Below are positions 6,801 to 15,304 of a stretch of 64,000 nucleotides of DNA, one piece after another. Positions within the stretch are counted from its first letter, which is position 1. Each line of letters begins with the position of its first letter. Origin of the DNA: an uncultured Lachnobacterium sp. (GTDB lineage: Bacteria > Bacillota > Clostridia > Lachnospirales > Lachnospiraceae); assembly GCA_900543445.1 (NCBI GenBank), contig UQRC01000003.1, positions 53,190-117,189 on the forward strand, given 5' to 3'. The notes below the pieces were generated by a model, which was not told the origin of the DNA, made no database searches, and worked only from the letters and a program-made list of their open reading frames with translations. Both the position numbers and the translations under genes were made by a program.

Positions 6801-7369
6801 TTTGCCGGCATCATCCAGAAGGCTGGCCATATTCCAGCCATATTGTCCTGCTGGTTATTTATTTTGATTCTTGATTCTATACGACCATATGTCTTCGAGA
6901 ATTTAGTGACCTTGTCTCCGCCTGGATTCTTCGAATCATCCATTGTCCATAATCGAGCAGACGTATAATTCTTTCCGCCCTTTGATTCTTTTTTAGCAGT
7001 TATTTTCAGACATTTTGCACCATCCTCTGTCACAAAAGAGGTATTATCGCCGTCCGTATAATACTGCTGCTCATTATTTCCCCATCCATCACCGGAATAA
7101 TTCGATCCAGTTCCAACCATATAACTCCATTTACTGTTGTCAAGAGAGTCATTGTTAAATTCATCACTCCATGAAATATTCCAATTTCTTTCTTGATTTC
7201 CATAATGCGTCACGATTTTACGAGCACACTCTTCTGTAGCCTCATATGCCTGATCATTTGTCTCTGCAGCATATACACAATAGCTACTTGGCAAAATTGA
7301 TGTTGCCAGCATGGATACAGACAACACCATAGTTCCACATTTTGTAGAAAAATTTTTCCACTTCCCCAT
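3839..7369 (-). CDS. secreted GH16 endo-beta-glucanase with several carbohydrate-binding modules
   Basis: It hydrolyses beta-1,3 or mixed beta-1,3/1,4-glucan outside the cell. The protein has 1176 residues. A signal peptide ends near residue 35 (SSYCVYAA). A GH16 domain spans about 65-337, with the catalytic motif GELDIMEARG (nucleophile Glu201, Asp203, acid/base Glu206). Then come three CBM4/9-like beta-sandwich modules (about 375-525, 545-690, 700-835), an Ig-like linker domain, a fourth CBM-like module starting NVLVNGEFTDNLNGW, and a final Ig-like domain. No LPXTG or S-layer anchor is seen, so it is probably released or held through its binding modules. ATG 7369 is preferred over the 12-codon longer start because AGGAGG precedes it. 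The gene is visibly more AT-rich than its neighbours and lies beside the prophage, which hints at acquisition. Confidence 0.9.
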   Translation of the reverse strand: MGKWKNFSTKCGTMVLSVSMLATSILPSSYCVYAAETNDQAYEATEECARKIVTHYGNQERNWNISWSDEFNNDSLDNSKWSYMVGTGSNYSGDGWGNNEQQYYTDGDNTSFVTEDGAKCLKITAKKESKGGKNYTSARLWTMDDSKNPGGDKVTKFSKTYGRIESRIKINNQQDNMAGIWPAFWMMPANDEYGTWAASGELDIMEARGSNKNSVDGTIHYGSQWPNNKSIGGSLNKNTAIAGSELPDFSYADWHTYAVEWLPGEICWYVDDTLYYKTSNWYSTTETNGSDFTYPAPFDQDFYILLNLAVGGNYDGGALDDRLTEASMLVDYVRVYDLADADGNLIEYDESNVRKPVESADDHLVSGEVNTTNYVDSALAETKKTTGYPNENDRTSWFVSELEGGKADVNYSDDNGLTVNVTAGGNQTYSVQLIHNVPLTKGYRYVMEFDAKADASKTLVAKFGNIGGYPAYSNAYDIDLTTDWQHYKYVFDMESSTDADGRIEFNFQQSTGKCYFKNFSIISTGVTPEIDMDSTKEPLSNGNHIYNGTFDQGEGRLGFWHVDNASASVQKTERKLNVIGQNEEACVYQRGIKLLQSDSYKLTFDAKAEADASVKVLVENMDSRVIYAEKTLSLTSTEDEHEISFTMPNNVNDDNAVVKFLIGKNKITFDNISLIRTTNNNIDWDNIELYPMTNGFFFDGENGWNIWSEGDAGLSKQVIAGRLSGEINIPTVGNFWRVGMQSAKVKCSAGIPYKINIKMNLDTDKTIKIETPDGEQKDYQFQKGENNQVIEFIPNKNCSGNITLYWGVETGVVHFNIDCIDIAVDDSKITIPDGQKRPAEIKSAEPVKAGNKFKIEANDSEWIKAITNAYVNGNKVELNKIEKDGTAVWIDGAFVPDEGSYSVKFEATGYADTKTITQKVLPTSGNVLVNGEFTDNLNGWTIWHHDGATGSTTWENGMAVNEIISSQGAVWDNQLKQENMSMEASDYYLLSFDAYADMDRPIQMEFSNLGTASSTVINLTTSKQHYYIVLSNVPSSPNNYLLFMMGDGNGYSFSKKHKIYIDNVVLKKATEEEVLASAAPTMNVKSLAKVGQNLTFGYSDNETWASKKLSVTLDGNVVDDKYVLKDTSKNLITIAADAITSAGRHVWGFTAEGYSKVEVPVNILERDTNSLLAGLV

Positions 7370-7513
7370 TCTGTAAAATCCTCCTTTAAAAATATATAGG
7401 TACATGTACTACCTTATATTTTATTATTATAAAATTCCAATTTTTGATAAGGAGAATTATTTTAGAAAGGTATATTATTTTCGTCTTCTTTTATAGTCAT
7501 TGCAAAATAAATT

Positions 7514-7558
7514 ACGCGCGAAGTAATATTACTTTTTCTGTAATATTGCCCCGCGCGT
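7514..7558 (-). terminator. terminator of the CPBP protease gene
   Basis: A long hairpin: ACGCGCG (7514-7520) plus GTAATATTAC pair with GTAATATTG and CGCGCGT (7552-7558), with a T/A loop. AT-rich sequence follows on the minus strand. It lies 16 bases after the stop codon of the 7574 gene. Confidence 0.7.
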
Positions 7559-7573
7559 TTCAACATTGTCTTT

Positions 7574-8356
7574 TCACTGTTTATTCTTTTTTACAAAAAT
7601 GATTAACGCCCCAACTCCTACAACCAGCAATACAACCGATATCACCCATGCAAATACACTTTTGTCCATCGTCCGGTTCAGAATGCCCGTCTCTGTCCGA
7701 AGGACCGCGATCAGATTGGCCGTAATGTGCCCGATAATTGCCGGATAAACATGATCCGCCTGATCCATCAGGATTGCAAGAACAATTCCAAGCAGAAATG
7801 CATAGATAAACTGGACGATATTAAAATGCACCGCTGCGAAAATCAACGCAGACACCACAATTGCCGGAATTTTCGGAAGCATAATCTTAAGTCTTGTAAA
7901 TAATATACCTCGAAATACCAGCTCCTCAAGAATCGGTGTCATCAGTGCTGAACTGATCAGTTCAAGCACTAACGTACTTCCGTAAAAGTTGGCATTCGCC
8001 TCCTGGTATCCCAGGGATGCAGTAACGAGCGGAGTCATCGAAATAATGTTGTTTAACGAGATACTGATACATGCAACAATAAGAATGGATACCCCGATCA
8101 TGCAAAGCTTCTCCCCGTTAAACCAGTCATGGATTCCTTCGCGTCCTGCTAACGCCCGGTCCTGCTTATAGAAAGGCATCATAAACGGAATCGTTACAAG
8201 CGTTGTGACCAGCTGACGCGCAACAAAATGCGCCTGACTGTCTCCCATGATCATTGTACAAAGCGACATCACAATAATGGATACGGCATAGTAAAACAAA
8301 AACGGGTATGCAACATACCAGATCTGTACTGCCGGATTCTTCTTTTTCTCGTTCAT
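7574..8356 (-). CDS. CPBP-family intramembrane metalloprotease
   Basis: A 260-residue integral membrane protein with about seven hydrophobic segments and a charged Lys-rich C-terminus. It carries the three motifs of the CPBP (Rce1/Abi-like) family: EELVFRG (EExxxR, about residue 142), VHFNIVQF (FxxxH type) and HITANL (HxxxN type, about 218). Together these bind the catalytic metal in the membrane. Bacterial members have been linked to processing or self-immunity of peptides, but no bacteriocin genes are nearby and the substrate is unknown. The gene stands alone behind the HAD phosphatase and is followed by its own terminator. Confidence 0.85.
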   Translation of the reverse strand: MNEKKKNPAVQIWYVAYPFLFYYAVSIIVMSLCTMIMGDSQAHFVARQLVTTLVTIPFMMPFYKQDRALAGREGIHDWFNGEKLCMIGVSILIVACISISLNNIISMTPLVTASLGYQEANANFYGSTLVLELISSALMTPILEELVFRGILFTRLKIMLPKIPAIVVSALIFAAVHFNIVQFIYAFLLGIVLAILMDQADHVYPAIIGHITANLIAVLRTETGILNRTMDKSVFAWVISVVLLVVGVGALIIFVKKNKQ

Positions 8357-8449
8357 CCTGTTTCCTCTCTATCTTCACTCTGGCGTTTTCAATCATTTCC
8401 AGTCTACGAAACCGGTAACTTTAAACGTTCCAGCAATTCTTCCATATTC

Positions 8450-9097
8450 CTATAATGCAGCAACAATATCCGGCAACTTCTCCATATCCTCGCAGACTGC
8501 CACTGCTCCGGCTTCTACCATTTCCTGTACATTGCCAAATCCGAAGGTGACCGCAACTGTCCGGATACCAACCTGATTCGCGCCTTCCACATCGAACATC
8601 GTATCGCCGATCAGACACATCTCATCTTTCGGCACATCGCTCCAGCGACGCATCACTTCATTTAAGACCTCTTCCTTCGTGTCAATCCGGCCGTCAAAAG
8701 TCGCACCGACCACATCGTCAAACAATTCCAGAATACCGAAATGCTCTAATATTCTGCGGCACGATACTTCCGGCTTCGAGGAAGCCATACCGATCAGATA
8801 CCCCTGCGCCTTTAATTTTTCGATGCACTCCCGCACACCAGGATACAGACTGCATTCAAACAGTCCGATCTTGTTATACCGCTCTCTGTATACGGCAACC
8901 GCTTCAACAGCCTGTTCTTCCGAGAAATCATAATATTTCTTAAAACTGACCACAAGCGGCGGTCCAATAAATTTATAAAATTTCGACAGGTCATTCTCTA
9001 TGATTCCATAATGCGCGAGCGCATACTGTGTCGACTTTGTAATACCTTCCGACGAATCAATAAGTGTTCCATCGAGGTCAAATAATATTGCTTTCAT
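8450..9097 (-). CDS. HAD-superfamily phosphatase, phosphoglycolate phosphatase-like
   Basis: A 215-residue soluble phosphatase. It has motif I FDLDGTLIDSS (nucleophile Asp near residue 7), motif II around ASSKPEVS, a conserved lysine, and motif III GDTMFDVEGANQVGI. The four-helix cap between motifs I and II places it with the Gph/PGMB/PpaX subfamily (type C1 cap). The substrate cannot be told from sequence; phosphoglycolate, pyrophosphate or sugar phosphates are all possible. Its ATG follows the folBK stop codon without a gap (TAGATG), so it is the last gene of the folate operon and is probably translationally coupled. It might remove a phosphate from a pathway intermediate, but that is a guess. 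Confidence 0.8.
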   Translation of the reverse strand: MKAILFDLDGTLIDSSEGITKSTQYALAHYGIIENDLSKFYKFIGPPLVVSFKKYYDFSEEQAVEAVAVYRERYNKIGLFECSLYPGVRECIEKLKAQGYLIGMASSKPEVSCRRILEHFGILELFDDVVGATFDGRIDTKEEVLNEVMRRWSDVPKDEMCLIGDTMFDVEGANQVGIRTVAVTFGFGNVQEMVEAGAVAVCEDMEKLPDIVAAL

Positions 9098-9928
9098 CTA
9101 TTTTTCTTCCTCTGTCTTCAGTTTCTCTGACATCTGCGCCACCGTAAGTCCAAGAAGCGGATGGCGATAGTTTGGTGCAAGCTCCATAAGCGGCACAAGC
9201 ACAAACTGCCGGTTTTGCATATCCACATGCGGAATCACCAGATCCTCACTCTCATAAACCAGCTTGTCGTAAAAAATAATGTCAAGGTCAAGTGTCCGTG
9301 GTCCCCAGTGAATCTTTCGCTCCCGGTTCGCTTCCGCCTCAATCTTATGCAGTACTGCAAGAAGCTCCTCCGGATCAAGAAGCGTCTCAAAAGAAACGCA
9401 TCCGTTTAAGAAATCATCCTGCTCTACCGGTCCGTAAGGCTTCGTGACAAGAAGCTTCGACTCCTTAAAATCACGAATTGTCTCATGATTTCTCAGCTTG
9501 GCAACTCCATCTTCGATCAGTTGTCTAGAGTCTCCCATATTGGATCCCACAGCGACATACGCCTTATGCCATCCGCGTCTCATATTGACCGACACATCCG
9601 CAAACTCCATCGGGATCGGCGCATGCGGCTTTCTGAGTTCAAGTTCAATTTCCGCAAGAACCGGGAATTCCAGCAGAAGCTTTCTGCACAGATACTCAGC
9701 CGCAGCCTCAATCAGGTCAAAGCGTTTCTCCGTAAAAGTTTTTCCGATAAATTCACACACTTCGGCATAATTGAGCGCGTCCGAAAGTGCATCGCTTTGT
9801 CCCGGTTTTCTCATAAAATAGAAAAGACGGGCATTGATATAGAAATCCTGCCCATTCTTCTGTTCCTCCGGAAGCACTCCGTGGTATGCATATACTTTTA
9901 ATCCTGTAACCTTAATATAATCCATCAT
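9098..9928 (-). CDS. folK: bifunctional dihydroneopterin aldolase / HPPK (FolB-FolK fusion)
   Basis: It performs two successive steps of folate synthesis: cleavage of dihydroneopterin to 6-hydroxymethyl-dihydropterin, then its pyrophosphorylation with ATP. Residues 1 to about 118 are FolB (KVYAYHGVLPEEQKNGQDFY, RFDLIEAAAEYLC). Residues about 120-276 are FolK (AYVAVGSNMGDS, GPVEQDDFLNGC, and the metal/pterin motif WGPRTLDLDIIFYD). The total of 276 residues is the sum of the usual single enzymes. The start overlaps the folP stop (TAATG), so translation is coupled. A second ATG directly follows the first. Gene order folC-folE-folP-folBK gives most of the pterin branch in one operon. Confidence 0.95.
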   Translation of the reverse strand: MMDYIKVTGLKVYAYHGVLPEEQKNGQDFYINARLFYFMRKPGQSDALSDALNYAEVCEFIGKTFTEKRFDLIEAAAEYLCRKLLLEFPVLAEIELELRKPHAPIPMEFADVSVNMRRGWHKAYVAVGSNMGDSRQLIEDGVAKLRNHETIRDFKESKLLVTKPYGPVEQDDFLNGCVSFETLLDPEELLAVLHKIEAEANRERKIHWGPRTLDLDIIFYDKLVYESEDLVIPHVDMQNRQFVLVPLMELAPNYRHPLLGLTVAQMSEKLKTEEEK

Positions 9929-10749
9929 TATCCATTCTTCCGAAAGCCACGCATAATCGCATACGTCATCCGGATTGCTCTCATATTTTCTTTTACGTCA
10001 TGAACGCGCACAAATGCGCAGTGCTGCTGCACACCGTACACCGTCGTCACCATCGTGCCCTCCACACGCTCATCCTTTGTGGTATCAAGTGTCAGACCGA
10101 CTACGGATTTTCTTGATGTTCCAAGAAGAATCGGATAGCCCAGTTCATGCAGTCTTCCCACCTCACGGATTGCCACCAGATTGTTCTCATAGGACTTTGC
10201 AAAGCCAACGCCCGGATCCAGCATGATCTTATCATCCGCAATCCCGGCTTTCTTCGCAATCGCGATCGTCTCCCGCAGGTCATTCAACATATCTTCCATA
10301 AAATCATTGTAATCCATATTGTCACGATTGTGCATCAGGCAGCATGCCACGTCGTGACGCGCGATCACATCCGCCATCTTCGGATCGTATTTCAGTCCCC
10401 AGATATCGTTGACCAGATCCGCGCCAGCCTCGATCGCAGCCTCCGCTACCGCACTCTTATAGGTATCGATCGATACCGGAATGTCAAACTGTTCCTTGAT
10501 TGCACGGATCACCGGAACCACACGTCCGATCTCCTCCTCATCCGAAATCTTCGTATATCCCGGGCGCGTCGACTCTCCACCGACATCAATGATCGTTGCA
10601 CCCTCTTCGATCATCTGCTTCGTATGCGCAAGCGCTGCGTCCAGCTGATTAAACCTGCCGCCGTCCGAAAAAGAATCCGGTGTCACATTTAAAATTCCCA
10701 TGATATAAGTATCGTTTTTGATGTCAAACTCATGATTTCCAATTCTCAT
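9928..10749 (-). CDS. folP: dihydropteroate synthase
   Basis: It joins 6-hydroxymethyl-dihydropterin pyrophosphate and p-aminobenzoate to form dihydropteroate; this is the sulfonamide target. The 273-residue TIM-barrel protein shows the family signatures GILNVTPDSFSDGG (near residue 19), IDVGGESTRPG (loop 2), and ILLGTSRKS further on. All expected pterin-binding residues appear present, and loops 1 and 2 look normal, with no obvious resistance-type insertion. It is the third gene of the fol cluster, 13 bases after folE and overlapping folBK. Confidence 0.95.
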   Translation of the reverse strand: MRIGNHEFDIKNDTYIMGILNVTPDSFSDGGRFNQLDAALAHTKQMIEEGATIIDVGGESTRPGYTKISDEEEIGRVVPVIRAIKEQFDIPVSIDTYKSAVAEAAIEAGADLVNDIWGLKYDPKMADVIARHDVACCLMHNRDNMDYNDFMEDMLNDLRETIAIAKKAGIADDKIMLDPGVGFAKSYENNLVAIREVGRLHELGYPILLGTSRKSVVGLTLDTTKDERVEGTMVTTVYGVQQHCAFVRVHDVKENMRAIRMTYAIMRGFRKNG

Positions 10750-10762
10750 AACTACTCTTTCC

Positions 10763-11314
10763 TTATCTGGCTAACTGAAAAAAACGGTCACACAATTCTT
10801 TATTCTCTTCGAACACGCCGCGCGCTGCATAAGTTACCGTCTTGCTGCCCGGCTTCTTGATGCCGCGCATCGTCATACACATATGCTCCGCCTCGATGAG
10901 AACGATCGCTCCCTTCGGATTCAGGCACTGCATCAACGCATCTGCGATCTGTCCGGTCATACGCTCCTGGATCTGCGGACGTCTTGCAAATACTTCCACC
11001 GTGCGCGCAAGCTTGCTGATTCCGACAACCTTGCCATCCGGAACATATGCCACATGCGCCTTGCCGTAAAACGGAAGCAGATGGTGCTCACACATCGAAT
11101 AAAATGTGATATCTTTCTCGATCACCATCTCATTATTGTCTACCTGAAAGGTTTTAGCCAGATGCTCTGACGCATCCGCCGTAAGTCCCGCAAACAACTC
11201 CTCATACATTCTTGCGATACGGTCCGGGGTCTCAAGGAGTCCCTCTCTGGTGACATCCTCACCCACGCCTTCGAGTATCAGCTTTACACCCTCTTTGATT
11301 TTTTCCTGATCCAT
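10763..11314 (-). CDS. folE: GTP cyclohydrolase I (type IA)
   Basis: It converts GTP to 7,8-dihydroneopterin triphosphate, the first step of folate synthesis. The 183 residues match the usual length. The zinc site of type IA enzymes is visible in [19 protein letters not shown] (Cys, His, His) and in [11 protein letters not shown] (second Cys). [11 protein letters not shown] and [13 protein letters not shown] are further family signatures. It lies 13 bases after folC and 13 before folP. No THF riboswitch fits in these short gaps. Confidence 0.96.
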   Translation of the reverse strand: MDQEKIKEGVKLILEGVGEDVTREGLLETPDRIARMYEELFAGLTADASEHLAKTFQVDNNEMVIEKDITFYSMCEHHLLPFYGKAHVAYVPDGKVVGISKLARTVEVFARRPQIQERMTGQIADALMQCLNPKGAIVLIEAEHMCMTMRGIKKPGSKTVTYAARGVFEENKELCDRFFQLAR

Positions 11315-11327
11315 GATTTCCTGCTTT

Positions 11328-12674
11328 CTAACTCTCTTTGTATAGATAAAACGCTTTCTTTAAATCCCCTAAATAAGACAATGACCCAAATGCAAGTACC
11401 GGATCCTTATCTTTTAACGCAAGCACAAGAGCCTGCTCCACAGAACCGACATCCTGCACATCTGTACAATACTTTGCGGCTTCTTGCGCAAGAGATTTCG
11501 CATCAAGTGCACGCGCATTGTCCGGGGTAACCGTGTAGACTCTCTTCGCATACGGCAGCATGATCTCAAGCATCTTCTCATGCTCCTTGTCCGCCAATAC
11601 TCCTATTATATAAGTTAAGCGCATATTTGTAAAACAGTTTTCGACCGTTTCCGCAAGCTGCACCGCTGCATCCTCATTGTGTGCTCCATCGATGATCAAA
11701 AACGGATCCTCACTTACCACCTCAAATCTTCCCGGCCAGCGCGTCTGAAAGATCCCTCGCTTTATAATTTCACATACATCTTCTGTTGATTGCTGCACTA
11801 TTCTTTGTGTTTCCTTTAAAGCAATCGTACCGTTCATCTGCCCGCCAAGCATCGCAAAAGCAACCTCTGCAGCGAGTGCTGCATTTTTCACCTGATACGT
11901 TCCTGCCATCACGGTTGTAAGTGAAATTCGTTCCCCGGTTGAAAGCTTATGGTCAAAAGCCATCCTGCCCGGCTTCTCTTCTGTAATCTGATCCTTGGTA
12001 ATATCCGTAAAAAGGATTGGTGCGTTCCGCTCCGTTGCCACTTCCTGTAAGACAGTTCGTACCGCATCACTCTGCGGAGCACAATACACGGGGCAGCCTT
12101 CTTTGATAATGCCTGCCTTGGCACGTGCGATGTCTTCGATCGTATCGCCGAGAAACTGCATGTGATCCATGCTGATGCTTGTGATCACACTCGCCAGAGG
12201 ATGCGTGATCAGATTCGTCGCATCCAGTTCTCCTCCCATACCCGTCTCAAGAAGCACCACATCCGGCTTTTTCTCATAGAACCAGAGGAAAGCCACCGCT
12301 GTCTCAATCTCAAAAATCGTCGGGCACTCCCTGCCTTCAGATACCATAATGTCACAGGCATCTTTGACCTGTGACATCACCCCCCCATATTCTGTTTCCG
12401 TAATATTTTCGCCGTCATACGTAAAGACCTCAAGCGGTGTAAAGACCGCCGGAGACGTATAACGAGCTACGTGAAGGCCCGCCTCGCGAAAGATCGACGC
12501 AAGATACGCTCCGACCGATCCCTTGCCGTTCGTTCCGGCAATATGAATGATCGGCAAGCGTTCCTGTACATCCGACAGTTTCTCCATCAGTCTGCGGATA
12601 CTGTCAAGCCCTAAGATACTGCCGCTTTTGGCCGCATTTTTCGCGAAGTCACATGCCTGCTCATACGTCATCAT
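11328..12674 (-). CDS. folC: dihydrofolate synthase / folylpolyglutamate synthase
   Basis: It adds glutamate to dihydropteroate and then further glutamates to reduced folates, using ATP. The 448-residue Mur-ligase-type enzyme has the P-loop [17 protein letters not shown] (about residue 45), the metal/folate motif [27 protein letters not shown], and the C-terminal domain marker DGAHNEDA. It is first in the fol group and starts two bases after the parC stop codon, so folate genes and topoisomerase IV appear to share a transcript. Confidence 0.95.
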   Translation of the reverse strand: MMTYEQACDFAKNAAKSGSILGLDSIRRLMEKLSDVQERLPIIHIAGTNGKGSVGAYLASIFREAGLHVARYTSPAVFTPLEVFTYDGENITETEYGGVMSQVKDACDIMVSEGRECPTIFEIETAVAFLWFYEKKPDVVLLETGMGGELDATNLITHPLASVITSISMDHMQFLGDTIEDIARAKAGIIKEGCPVYCAPQSDAVRTVLQEVATERNAPILFTDITKDQITEEKPGRMAFDHKLSTGERISLTTVMAGTYQVKNAALAAEVAFAMLGGQMNGTIALKETQRIVQQSTEDVCEIIKRGIFQTRWPGRFEVVSEDPFLIIDGAHNEDAAVQLAETVENCFTNMRLTYIIGVLADKEHEKMLEIMLPYAKRVYTVTPDNARALDAKSLAQEAAKYCTDVQDVGSVEQALVLALKDKDPVLAFGSLSYLGDLKKAFYLYKES

Positions 12675-12676
12675 TG

Positions 12677-14908
12677 TTACTTTCGTACCCCTTTCGTATC
12701 ACGGTTTCCGATGTGCAGACGGTTCAAAGCGATCATCTTACCTTTGACCTCAACCTCTGCATTTTCGCCCTCATGCAATACATAGATGTGCTTTAACGTA
12801 TCACCGGCTGCCAGCTTCATTCCTCGCACACCAACTGCGGATTTCTTCTTCTGTGGAATCTGTTCACAGTCAATACGCAGGAACATATCCTTGTGTGAGC
12901 ACATCACAAGTGTCTCGTCGCCCTCAAGCGCACGAACAATCAGCACTTCGTCTCCGTCCGCGAGCTTTGTTGCTGCGGTCGTCTTCTTGGCAACCACAAA
13001 CTCTGCGCCATCCACAACCTTAAGCATCGACTGGGCGGTTCCAAACACAAGCCGGTGTGAACTTACCTGTTCTAAGCTTGCGATATAGACAAAATTTTCT
13101 TCCTTGCTGTCATAATTACATACATTGTCAATCGGTGTTCCCTTGTCACGGAACTTTCCGTACGGCAGATCAAGTACCTTCAGCAGATGCATCTGTCCCT
13201 TATCGGTAAAAATGCAGATCTTATCGGTATTCTTGCAGGTAAAGATATAACGGTTCTCTGCATCCGCCGTCTCTTTGTTACGCTCATAGACCGACGTATC
13301 CACGGTCTTGGCGTATCCGAATCGATCCATCAGGAATACAACATCCTGCTCCTCGATCTTCTTCTCGACAACGACTGCTTCCTTTAAGTTGTCAATTTCT
13401 GTGCGGCGCTCCTTTGCATACTGCTTCTTAAAATTCTGCAGTTCCTTGATGATCACCTTCGCCATGGAGGAACGATGCTCTAAGATATCCTCGTATTTTC
13501 CAATATTGAGAAGTGTCTCATCGTGCTCCTTCATGAGTGCTTCGATCTCTAATCCGATCAGCTTGTACAGACGCATATCAAGGATTGCCTGCGCCTGTCG
13601 ATCCGTAAAATGTAGCTGCTGCGCCATAATCTCGGATGCAGGGTTCTTGAATGTGATATTGTCTGTCACACCATCGGTCAGACACGCCTTGGCATCCTTG
13701 ATATTACGGCTTCCTCGCAGGATCTCAATAATGAGGTCGATGACATTGCAAGCCTTAATTAAGCCTTCCTGAATCTCTTTCCTGTCAAGTTCCTTCGCAA
13801 GAAGCGTCTTATATTTACGCGTTGCGATCTCATACTGGAACTGCACATGATGACGGATGATCGGCACGATTCCCATCGTCTCCGGTCTGCCGTCTGCTAC
13901 TGCAAGCATATTAACGCCGAAGGTGTCCTCAAGCTTTGTCTTTTTATATAACAGATTCTTAAGCGCTTCGACATCTGCGCCCTTTTTCAGGTCTAAAACA
14001 ATGCGGATTCCCTCTTTTGATGACTGGTTCGTGATATCCACAATATCCGAAGTTGCCTTCGTCTCAACAAGATTTCCGACATCATTTAAAAATTTACCGA
14101 TATTGGCTCCGATCATCGTGTAAGGAATCTCTGTGATCACAAGGCGCTGCTTACCGCCTTTGACCTGCTCCACTTCAACCTTGCCACGTACCTTGATCTT
14201 GCCGACACCACTCTCATAGATGGCAGGAAGATCATCCTTATTGGCGATAATTCCACCGGTCGGGAAATCCGGTCCCTTGATGTATTCCATCATCTCAGCC
14301 GTATTGATATCCGGATTCTTCATATATGCAATGACGCCGTCCACAACCTCACCGAAATTATGTGGCGGAATCGACGTTGCCATACCGACCGCGATACCTT
14401 CCGCACCGTTGATCAGAAGATTCGGCACCTTGACCGGAAGCACGACCGGCTCCTTCTCCGTCTCATCAAAGTTCGGCATAAAATCAACGACATCTTTGTC
14501 AAGATCCGCCAGATACGCTTCCTGCGTTACCTTCTGCAGACGCGCCTCCGTATATCGCATCGCAGCGGCGCCGTCACCCTCGATGGATCCAAAATTACCG
14601 TGTCCGTCAACGAGAGGCAGTCCCTTCTTGAAGTCCTGTGCCATAACGACCAAAGCATCATAGATCGATGAATCACCATGCGGATGATATTTACCCATGG
14701 TATCACCGACGATACGTGCGCTCTTACGAAACGGCTTATCGTAGCGGATTCCAAGCTCATACATATCATAAAGTGTTCTTCTTTGTACCGGTTTGAGTCC
14801 GTCACGCACATCCGGCAGTGCTCTTGCGATAATGACAGACATCGCATAATCGATATAGGATTTCTGCATCAACTCCGAATATTCGGTCTGGATGATACTC
14901 TGTTCCAT
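12677..14908 (-). CDS. parC: DNA topoisomerase IV subunit A (ParC/GyrA family)
   Basis: The DNA-cutting subunit of a type IIA topoisomerase. It has 743 residues, with the catalytic tyrosine in AAAMRYTEARL (Tyr119) and the quinolone-determining region KYHPHGDSSIYDAL. Ser80 and Asp84 sit at the positions numbered 80 and 84 in ParC/GrlA. The C-terminal beta-pinwheel lacks the GyrA box (QRRGGKG) needed for DNA wrapping, and the length fits ParC better than GyrA. The DSSIYDALVVMAQDFK stretch also resembles GrlA of Gram-positive bacteria. It follows parE after a 396-base gap filled by the foldback repeat. Automatic annotation may call it gyrase A. Confidence 0.8.
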   Translation of the reverse strand: MEQSIIQTEYSELMQKSYIDYAMSVIIARALPDVRDGLKPVQRRTLYDMYELGIRYDKPFRKSARIVGDTMGKYHPHGDSSIYDALVVMAQDFKKGLPLVDGHGNFGSIEGDGAAAMRYTEARLQKVTQEAYLADLDKDVVDFMPNFDETEKEPVVLPVKVPNLLINGAEGIAVGMATSIPPHNFGEVVDGVIAYMKNPDINTAEMMEYIKGPDFPTGGIIANKDDLPAIYESGVGKIKVRGKVEVEQVKGGKQRLVITEIPYTMIGANIGKFLNDVGNLVETKATSDIVDITNQSSKEGIRIVLDLKKGADVEALKNLLYKKTKLEDTFGVNMLAVADGRPETMGIVPIIRHHVQFQYEIATRKYKTLLAKELDRKEIQEGLIKACNVIDLIIEILRGSRNIKDAKACLTDGVTDNITFKNPASEIMAQQLHFTDRQAQAILDMRLYKLIGLEIEALMKEHDETLLNIGKYEDILEHRSSMAKVIIKELQNFKKQYAKERRTEIDNLKEAVVVEKKIEEQDVVFLMDRFGYAKTVDTSVYERNKETADAENRYIFTCKNTDKICIFTDKGQMHLLKVLDLPYGKFRDKGTPIDNVCNYDSKEENFVYIASLEQVSSHRLVFGTAQSMLKVVDGAEFVVAKKTTAATKLADGDEVLIVRALEGDETLVMCSHKDMFLRIDCEQIPQKKKSAVGVRGMKLAAGDTLKHIYVLHEGENAEVEVKGKMIALNRLHIGNRDTKGVRK

Positions 14909-14939
14909 AATCAGTTCCTCTCTTTATCTACTATTTTGT

Positions 14940-15295
14940 AAACTTCTCAGGTTTTATTTTCACATATTTCACGGAAGCCGCTCGGCATTTTCCTGATTTT
15001 CTCACGATTTGAGACAGAATTGCTGAATTTGTCAGCGGTATTCATTTCACTTGAATTTTGTGTACGACAACGTTTGAACAATTCCGGGTCGGTGTCCGCC
15101 GGACACAAATGCTACGGACGCATTTGATGTCTCGGCGAACAACCGACTGCGGAATTGTCCAAACTTTGGCGAACAGAAATCATCAAACAAGTGAAATGAA
15201 TGCCTCGACAAATTCGTGATTCTGGATCACTAGTGAGAAAATCAGGAAAATGTCGCGTGGCTCTTGAAAACCTTGTAAATTAACCTGAGAAGTTT
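14940..15295. repeat. 356-bp foldback (imperfect palindrome) between parE and parC
   Basis: The whole 396-base gap is taken up by one inverted repeat; no gene is seen. The tips are perfect 14-mers, AAACTTCTCAGGTT (14940-14953) and AACCTGAGAAGTTT (15282-15295). Inside, both arms share CATTTTCCTGATTTTCTCAC, then ATTCATTTCACTTG, then ACAATTCCG. The centre (15078-15158) is a strong hairpin with top CAAATGCGTCCGTAGCATTT on the minus strand. This core recurs at 36827-36901. It may be a non-autonomous MITE-like element or a structured RNA or DNA unit. It begins nine bases after the parE stop codon, so an insertion there would leave both genes intact. Confidence 0.8.
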
Positions 15296-15304
15296 CCTGC
15301 AATC

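Noticed and set aside
10750..11327. Tetrahydrofolate riboswitch in the fol cluster
   Set aside because: The gaps between folC, folE and folP are 13 bases, far too short, and none was seen before folC, which follows parC by two bases.
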